Source of the DNA: an uncultured Erythrobacter sp.
Lineage (GTDB): Bacteria > Pseudomonadota > Alphaproteobacteria > Sphingomonadales > Sphingomonadaceae
Assembly: GCA_947500645.1 (NCBI GenBank)
Contig: CANMSD010000003.1
Location: 618,501-682,500, forward strand
Reading direction: 5' to 3'
DNA: 64,000 bases
Notes under the pieces: model-generated
Database searches by the model: none
What the model was told of the DNA's origin: nothing
Seen by the model: the letters and a program-made list of their open reading frames with translations, nothing else
Shown here: positions 59,648-64,000 of the stretch, in pieces
Numbering within the stretch: the stretch's first letter is position 1
How the letters are laid out: the number at the start of each line of letters is the position of its first letter
Program-made: the position numbers and the translations under genes

Positions 59648-60930
59648 GCGCAACTGCCGATCTGATCGCGTTTGCAGGCGCGCGGCACACGCTGCCGGGC
59701 GATGTACGTGACGCCGCGATCCGTTTGCTGGGCGACACCTTGGCGATTGGCGCGGCGGCGGTTGATGCGCCCGGCGAGAGCGCAATTCTGCAAACTGCGC
59801 GGCAATTCGGGGCGGGTGAGGAAGCGCGCCTGATCGGAACTGCTGAACGCCTTCCCGCGCCATCTGCTGCCTTCGTCAACGGATACCGCATTCATTGTCT
59901 CGAATGGGATGCGGTCCACGAACCGGCAGTTGTTCACGCGATGAGCGTCGTTACTGCCGCTTTAGGTGCGGCCATAGACAGACGCGGCGGCTGCGATCCT
60001 GACGAGGCGTTGGTTGCGTTGGCAATCGGGGTCGATATCGCTTCTGGCCTTGGTCTGAGCGTGGACAGCGCAATGACATTTTTCCGTCCTGCCGTTTGCG
60101 GCGTGATGGGCGCGGCTGTTGCGGTCGCGCGCATCGATGGCGCGCCGATCGATGATGCGTTGGGCCTTGCCTATTCCTCCGCTGCCGGGACGATGCAGGC
60201 GCATGTCGAAGGCAGCGAGACGCTGCCGTTCCAGATCGCCAATGCGGCTCGCGCGGCCGTGTCAGCCAGCGACCTTGCAAAGGCCGGTTTCTCAGCTCCG
60301 AAGAACCCGCTCGAGGGGCCGTTCGGTTACTACAGATTGTTCGAGGAGGGCGATCTCGCTCGCTACACCAGCCAGCTCGGCAAGGTCTGGCGAATTGCCG
60401 AGGTCAGCACGAAACCATTTTCTTCGGGGCGGGCGAGCCACGCCGCGCTCGGTAAGCTGGAAGAGTTGGCACTCGACCCAGAGCAAATCAACGCGATTGA
60501 GCTCGCCTGTCCGCCGCTGATCCGGCGCTTGGTCGACCGTCCCTATTCGCCCGAAATGACACCCGCGTGGGCGCGGCTATGCATGCCCTATCTCACCGCA
60601 TTGATGCTGATTGATGGTCGGATCGATCCGCGCCGTTTCACTGCAAACGACATTGCCGATCCAGTGCTGGCAGCGATTGCAGCAAAGGTGCGGCTTGCCG
60701 ATGATGGGAATCAGGACGGCAATGCGCTGTTCCCGCAAAGCTTAAAGATCACGCGCATGGACGGAACGGCAGAAACGCATCCTGTCGAGCATACGCTCGG
60801 CAGCCCGGACAACCCGCTCTCGCCCGCACAAAACACTGCCAAGTTGGGCCTCGCACGCGAGCTTGCGCCCGCTGATGCCGACCAACGCATCTTTGATGAA
60901 CCTCTTGCCTATTTCACGGATCCGAAATGA
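59644..60930 (+). CDS. MmgE/PrpD family protein (second), block F
   Basis: A 428-residue relative of the previous gene's product: DAAIRLLGDTLAIGAAAVDAPGES, NGYRIHCLEWDAVHEPAVVHAMSVVTAALGAAIDR and STKPFSSGRASHAALGKLEELAL. The residues CLEWDAVHE correspond to the ELDD-type active-site loop of the family. Its Lys/His equivalents are kept in part (KPFSSGRASHA). It probably dehydrates, isomerises or decarboxylates a branched hydroxy-diacid. Overlaps both neighbours by ATGA. Confidence 0.85.
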   Translation: MSATADLIAFAGARHTLPGDVRDAAIRLLGDTLAIGAAAVDAPGESAILQTARQFGAGEEARLIGTAERLPAPSAAFVNGYRIHCLEWDAVHEPAVVHAMSVVTAALGAAIDRRGGCDPDEALVALAIGVDIASGLGLSVDSAMTFFRPAVCGVMGAAVAVARIDGAPIDDALGLAYSSAAGTMQAHVEGSETLPFQIANAARAAVSASDLAKAGFSAPKNPLEGPFGYYRLFEEGDLARYTSQLGKVWRIAEVSTKPFSSGRASHAALGKLEELALDPEQINAIELACPPLIRRLVDRPYSPEMTPAWARLCMPYLTALMLIDGRIDPRRFTANDIADPVLAAIAAKVRLADDGNQDGNALFPQSLKITRMDGTAETHPVEHTLGSPDNPLSPAQNTAKLGLARELAPADADQRIFDEPLAYFTDPK

Positions 60931-62294
60931 CTTACCCAACCTATTTTGAAGCGCTCGATCACAAGCAAATGCTAGCCGATTATCCGGTCGGTGAGGAGTT
61001 TGTCGCGCGCTATAAAAGCATGAGCCGCGATGAGCTCTTTGCGGTGCAGGATGCGCAATTTAAGAAACTGATGGTGAAGGGCTGGCAGGTTCCGTTTTAC
61101 CAGCGACATTGGGGTGCTCAGGGGATTGAGCCGGGCGATATCAAGGGGTTGGAAGATATCGGCAAACTGCCCGTCTATGACAAATCGGACCTAATGGCCT
61201 CAATCGCCGAGCATCCGCCCTATGGTGACTTCCATGGTATGGGGCCAGCGGCGACGCGCGAGCCTGTGATCTTCCACACGACCAGCGGCACAACCGGAAA
61301 ACCACAAGTGCTGATGTTCGGGCCGAAGGGCCGCGAGGTCGGCAATTTGCTGGTCGGGCGGATGTATCGCTGGATGGGCTTGGAAAGCGACGATGTGGTC
61401 CATTCGGTATACGGCCACGGCATGATCAATGGCGGGCATTACATCCGCGAAAGCGTGACCAAGTTTACCAATTCGATCTTCCTGTCCGCCGGTACGGGGA
61501 TCGAGACACGCAGCGTCAATCAGGTGCAGCTAATGGCCGATTTCGGCGTCACCTGCGTGGTCGGTTTTGTTGATTACATTCGCAAACTTGCGGGCACGGC
61601 CGAGGAATTGGGCCTGTTCGACAAAATCGATATCAAGATGATCATAGGCCATCTGGGCACCGAAGATCGGCAAGCGACCGAAGACGCCTGGCACGGAGCC
61701 AAAGCTTACGACTGGTATGGGGTTGGCGACACGGGATCGATCGCGGGCGAAGGGCCGGATCGCAGCGGCATGTATGTCTGGGAAGACGCGCAATATCTGG
61801 AACTGCTAGACGTCGACAGCGGTTCTCCGGTCGCGCACGGCGAGACCGGCGATATGGTCGTAACTTGTCTCTACAAGGATGATGTAGCGCCCTGCATTCG
61901 CTTTAACACGCATGACATCACGCATGAATTGGACGGGCGCGGGGAGATCGCGTTCAAGCGTATCGCGGGTTTCCGCGGGCGCAGCGACAATATGGTCAAG
62001 CTACGCGGGATCAACGTCTTCCCACATGCCATCGGTGCGATCATCGAGAACCGCCCGGACCTGACCGGCGAATATGTTTGCCATCTGACGCGCGATGCCA
62101 GCCAGCGTGATTCCATGCGTGTGACACTGGAAAGCAAAGGTGGCACGGATCAGACGGCGCTGGCCGAGACACTCAAGCAGGGCCTCGGCGTGGAGGTCGA
62201 TGTGCAGCTGTGCGAGCCGGGTGGAACCGCCGCCGTGACTGAGATCGACAAGCGGCAAAAGCCGCTGCGCCTCATCGACGAACGGGGCGTCTGA
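60927..62294 (+). CDS. PaaK-like AMP-binding ligase
   Basis: A 455-residue adenylate-forming enzyme like phenylacetate-CoA ligase: HTTSGTTGKPQVLMFGPKG (P-loop), DWYGVGDTGSIAGEG, MVVTCLYKDDVAPCIRFNTHDIT, and FRGRSDNMVKLRGINVFPHAIGAIIEN of the C-terminal lid, with a distal Lys in EIDKRQKPLRL. It should activate an aryl or cyclic acid as acyl-AMP and then acyl-CoA. The substrate group is not assignable from sequence. Coupled by ATGA to the preceding gene. Confidence 0.88.
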   Translation: MTYPTYFEALDHKQMLADYPVGEEFVARYKSMSRDELFAVQDAQFKKLMVKGWQVPFYQRHWGAQGIEPGDIKGLEDIGKLPVYDKSDLMASIAEHPPYGDFHGMGPAATREPVIFHTTSGTTGKPQVLMFGPKGREVGNLLVGRMYRWMGLESDDVVHSVYGHGMINGGHYIRESVTKFTNSIFLSAGTGIETRSVNQVQLMADFGVTCVVGFVDYIRKLAGTAEELGLFDKIDIKMIIGHLGTEDRQATEDAWHGAKAYDWYGVGDTGSIAGEGPDRSGMYVWEDAQYLELLDVDSGSPVAHGETGDMVVTCLYKDDVAPCIRFNTHDITHELDGRGEIAFKRIAGFRGRSDNMVKLRGINVFPHAIGAIIENRPDLTGEYVCHLTRDASQRDSMRVTLESKGGTDQTALAETLKQGLGVEVDVQLCEPGGTAAVTEIDKRQKPLRLIDERGV

Positions 62295-62304
62295 GAGGGC
62301 TGCA

Positions 62305-63450
62305 ATGACCGATCCGTATAACGCCTTTCTCTACCGCGATCCTGAGGCGAAGGGCGGCTCCGGGCCGCTATCCGGACTGACGGTCGGCGTGAAAGCCAAT
62401 ATTGCGGTAAAAGGCATGCCTTTCCATGCGGGCATCGGCGCATGGGAGGATCGCCATGCGGATGCCGATGCCGAAGTGGTAAAACGGCTGCGCGAAGCTG
62501 GAGCGGCGATCACCGGTATCCTCAATATGGAGGAGGGCGCGCTTGGCGCAAAGACCGACAACCCGCATTTCGGGCCCACACAGAACCCGCATCGTAGCGG
62601 ATACTCGCCCGGGGGCTCATCCGGCGGCAGCGGCGCCGCTGTGGCTGCGGGGCTTTGCGATATAGCGCTGGGCACGGATACAATGGGGTCCGTGCGCATT
62701 CCGGCGGCGCATTGCGGGGTGTACGGGTTCAAGCCTGCACCTGACCGCGTGAGCCGGGAAGGTTTGATCTCGGCGGATCCTTCGCTCGACGCAATCGGTC
62801 CGCTGGCGCGCAATCTTGATATTTTGGAGCGCGTATCGCGTGTCGTCTCGGACTTCGGCGAAAGTGAGGTAGAGGGCGCGGGCGCCGTCCTGGTCGATCA
62901 TGGGGTTGAGGTGCAATTACCCATCGCAACCGCTTTTGAAACGGTGGTCGCGGCGCTCGAGCACACTCCTGCGCAAGTGCAGCTGAGCGAGAAAAACTCG
63001 CGCATCCGTTTTGCTGGCTTCATCGGCGTATCGAAATTCATGGCGGATGATCTGGCGGGCGTCGGTGTGTCCGATCACTTGGCAAAGTTGCTGACCTATG
63101 GCCCCAAGCGCACGCAGGATGATTGGACCGAAGATCAGCGCATTGTTGAGCAAGCGCGCAGGGAAGTTCAGCAAGTGGTGGCGCAACATGGCTTCATCAT
63201 CCTGCCGACAGTGCCCAACACCGCTTTTGCTCACAGCGAAGCAGAACCTGCCGCTCAGGCTGATTTCACCTGTCTTGCAAACATAGCCGGATTGCCTGCG
63301 ATCAGCCTGCCGATGGGTTTCACCGCCGATGGCTTGCCGATGGGCGTTCAACTGGTTGGGCAGGCAGGTCATGAGGCTGGATTGTTTCGCCTCGCAGGTC
63401 AACTTGATGACAAACTCGGCGCTTACCGCGCGCCTAAAACGCTGCAATAG
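62305..63450 (+). CDS. Amidase (amidase-signature family)
   Basis: A 381-residue Ser-cisSer-Lys hydrolase. Lys is in LTVGVKANIAVKGMPF, the cis-Ser in YSPGGSSGGSGAAVAAGL, and the nucleophile Ser in TDTMGSVRIPAAHCGVYGFKP. All three are present, so it should hydrolyse an amide. It may serve as half-amidase downstream of the ring-opening enzymes. Shorter than typical GatA-like members (about 480), close to small-molecule amidases. Confidence 0.9.
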   Translation: MTDPYNAFLYRDPEAKGGSGPLSGLTVGVKANIAVKGMPFHAGIGAWEDRHADADAEVVKRLREAGAAITGILNMEEGALGAKTDNPHFGPTQNPHRSGYSPGGSSGGSGAAVAAGLCDIALGTDTMGSVRIPAAHCGVYGFKPAPDRVSREGLISADPSLDAIGPLARNLDILERVSRVVSDFGESEVEGAGAVLVDHGVEVQLPIATAFETVVAALEHTPAQVQLSEKNSRIRFAGFIGVSKFMADDLAGVGVSDHLAKLLTYGPKRTQDDWTEDQRIVEQARREVQQVVAQHGFIILPTVPNTAFAHSEAEPAAQADFTCLANIAGLPAISLPMGFTADGLPMGVQLVGQAGHEAGLFRLAGQLDDKLGAYRAPKTLQ

Positions 63451-63468
63451 ACAATTGGGAGACATGAC

Positions 63469-63777
63469 ATGCGCATAATCGTTCCGTTTAATCTGAAGCC
63501 CGACACCGACGTTGCCGAATATGAGGAATGGGCGAAGACCAAGGATGTCCCGACCGCCAGCGCACTCCCATCGGTGAACAGCTTCACCGTGCACAAGGCG
63601 ACCGGCCTGTTTGGCGATCCCGATGCAACGCCGCCCTATGCCTATTTCGAGGTGCTCGACATCACCGATATGGACGCCTTCATCGCTGATGTTTCCGACC
63701 CCGAATTTCAGACCAAAGCAGCACCGTTTCAAGACTACGCCGACGCGCCGCAATTCATCCTGACCGAGGATCTTTGA
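63469..63777 (+). CDS. HapK/RedY-like small protein
   Basis: A 102-residue ferredoxin-like-fold protein: MRIIVPFNLKPDTDVAEYEEWAKTKDVPTASALPSVNSFTVHKATGLFG and YAYFEVLDITDMDAFIADVSDPEFQTKAAPFQDYAD. It matches the RedY/HapK type, first named in prodigiosin synthesis loci and related to EthD and Dabb proteins. In this setting it more likely assists ring chemistry of the degraded compound. GGGAG lies upstream of ATG 63469; the SDR gene follows by 3 bp. Confidence 0.78.
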   Translation: MRIIVPFNLKPDTDVAEYEEWAKTKDVPTASALPSVNSFTVHKATGLFGDPDATPPYAYFEVLDITDMDAFIADVSDPEFQTKAAPFQDYADAPQFILTEDL

Positions 63778-63780
63778 TTC

Positions 63781-64000
63781 ATGGGCAAATATGCAGGCAA
63801 AACGATCGTTGTAACGGGCTCCGGCAAGCAAAAGGGGCTGGGGCAGGGCATCTTGCAAGCCTTCGCCGATAAAGGCGCAAACTGCGTCGTCTCCGATCTG
63901 AACATTGATGACGAGGCAGAAGCGGTCGCAGAAGAGTTGCGCGCGCGCTCATCTGTTTCGGGGGCTAAAGTTGCGAACATCGCGTGTGACGTTTCCAAGG
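63781..64000 (+). CDS. Short-chain dehydrogenase/reductase, N-terminal part (cut by window edge)
   Basis: The first 73 residues of an SDR: GKTIVVTGSGKQKGLGQGILQAFADKGANCVVSDLNIDDEAEAVAEEL, containing the NAD(P)-binding TGxxxGxG and the Asp (SDLN) that usually selects NAD(H). It continues past the right edge. It starts 3 bp after the HapK-like gene, so it belongs to block F and the island extends beyond this window. Confidence 0.9.
   Translation, partial: MGKYAGKTIVVTGSGKQKGLGQGILQAFADKGANCVVSDLNIDDEAEAVAEELRARSSVSGAKVANIACDVSK

Overview
The window reads as alphaproteobacterial chromosome, most likely a sphingomonad of the Erythrobacteraceae type. This is inferred from the high-GC coding style, ATGA-coupled operons, an archaeal-type class I lysyl-tRNA synthetase, a TonB-dependent receptor and the general gene complement. 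Nothing in the window fixes the genus. No rRNA, tRNA, CRISPR array, transposase or prophage gene was seen.

Positions 1 to about 21,500 hold unlinked housekeeping and stress genes: the 3' part of ubiA; soxR with a divergent VOC-protein gene that carries a textbook SoxR box; a SixA-type phosphatase; a sterol-desaturase-type hydroxylase beside a membrane AraC regulator; a DinG-type helicase; a probable metal-related pair; two GGDEF proteins; class I lysK; a 2OG-Fe(II) oxygenase; an Arg-rich RcnB-like protein; a GIY-YIG protein next to an inverted repeat; ettA; and an exported M28 peptidase.

From about 21,590 to the right edge (over 42 kb) lies one accessory catabolic island of about 37 genes in alternating, tightly coupled blocks: A, + strand 21,626-31,056; B, - strand 31,075-37,664; C, + strand 37,732-42,081; D, - strand 42,078-52,620; E, + strand 52,764-57,627; a GntR/UTRA regulator on the - strand at 57,633-58,412; and F, + strand 58,421 to beyond 64,000. 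Five copies of a palindrome centred on TTGTCCGGACAA (one with a single mismatch) sit in the control regions of A, B/C, the TonB receptor, and D/E (twice). They tie most of the island into one regulon, probably under the GntR protein.

The island encodes an outer-membrane receptor. It also encodes several exported proteins: a Tat flavin amine oxidase, a DUF1838 protein, a Tat nitrilase-fold protein, a VOC protein and a VOC lipoprotein. Two MFS transporters and a YeiH-type exporter provide inner-membrane transport. Inside the cell it supplies ring- or amide-opening candidates (two PuuE/cyclic-imidase-like deacetylase-fold enzymes, an isochorismatase-like amidohydrolase, an amidase), oxidoreductases, a LeuCD-type hydro-lyase, three class III CoA-transferases, an HMG-CoA-lyase-like and a CitE-like lyase, a MaoC hydratase, an acyl-CoA dehydrogenase, two MmgE/PrpD proteins and a PaaK-like ligase. 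The order of chemistry suggests breakdown of a nitrogen-containing compound through a cyclic imide and half-amide to a branched C4/C5 dicarboxylic acid and then CoA-ester cleavage. The substrate is not identifiable from sequence. Several island proteins lack canonical catalytic residues: Cys to Ser in both nitrilase-fold proteins, and His at the nucleophile position of both alpha/beta hydrolases.
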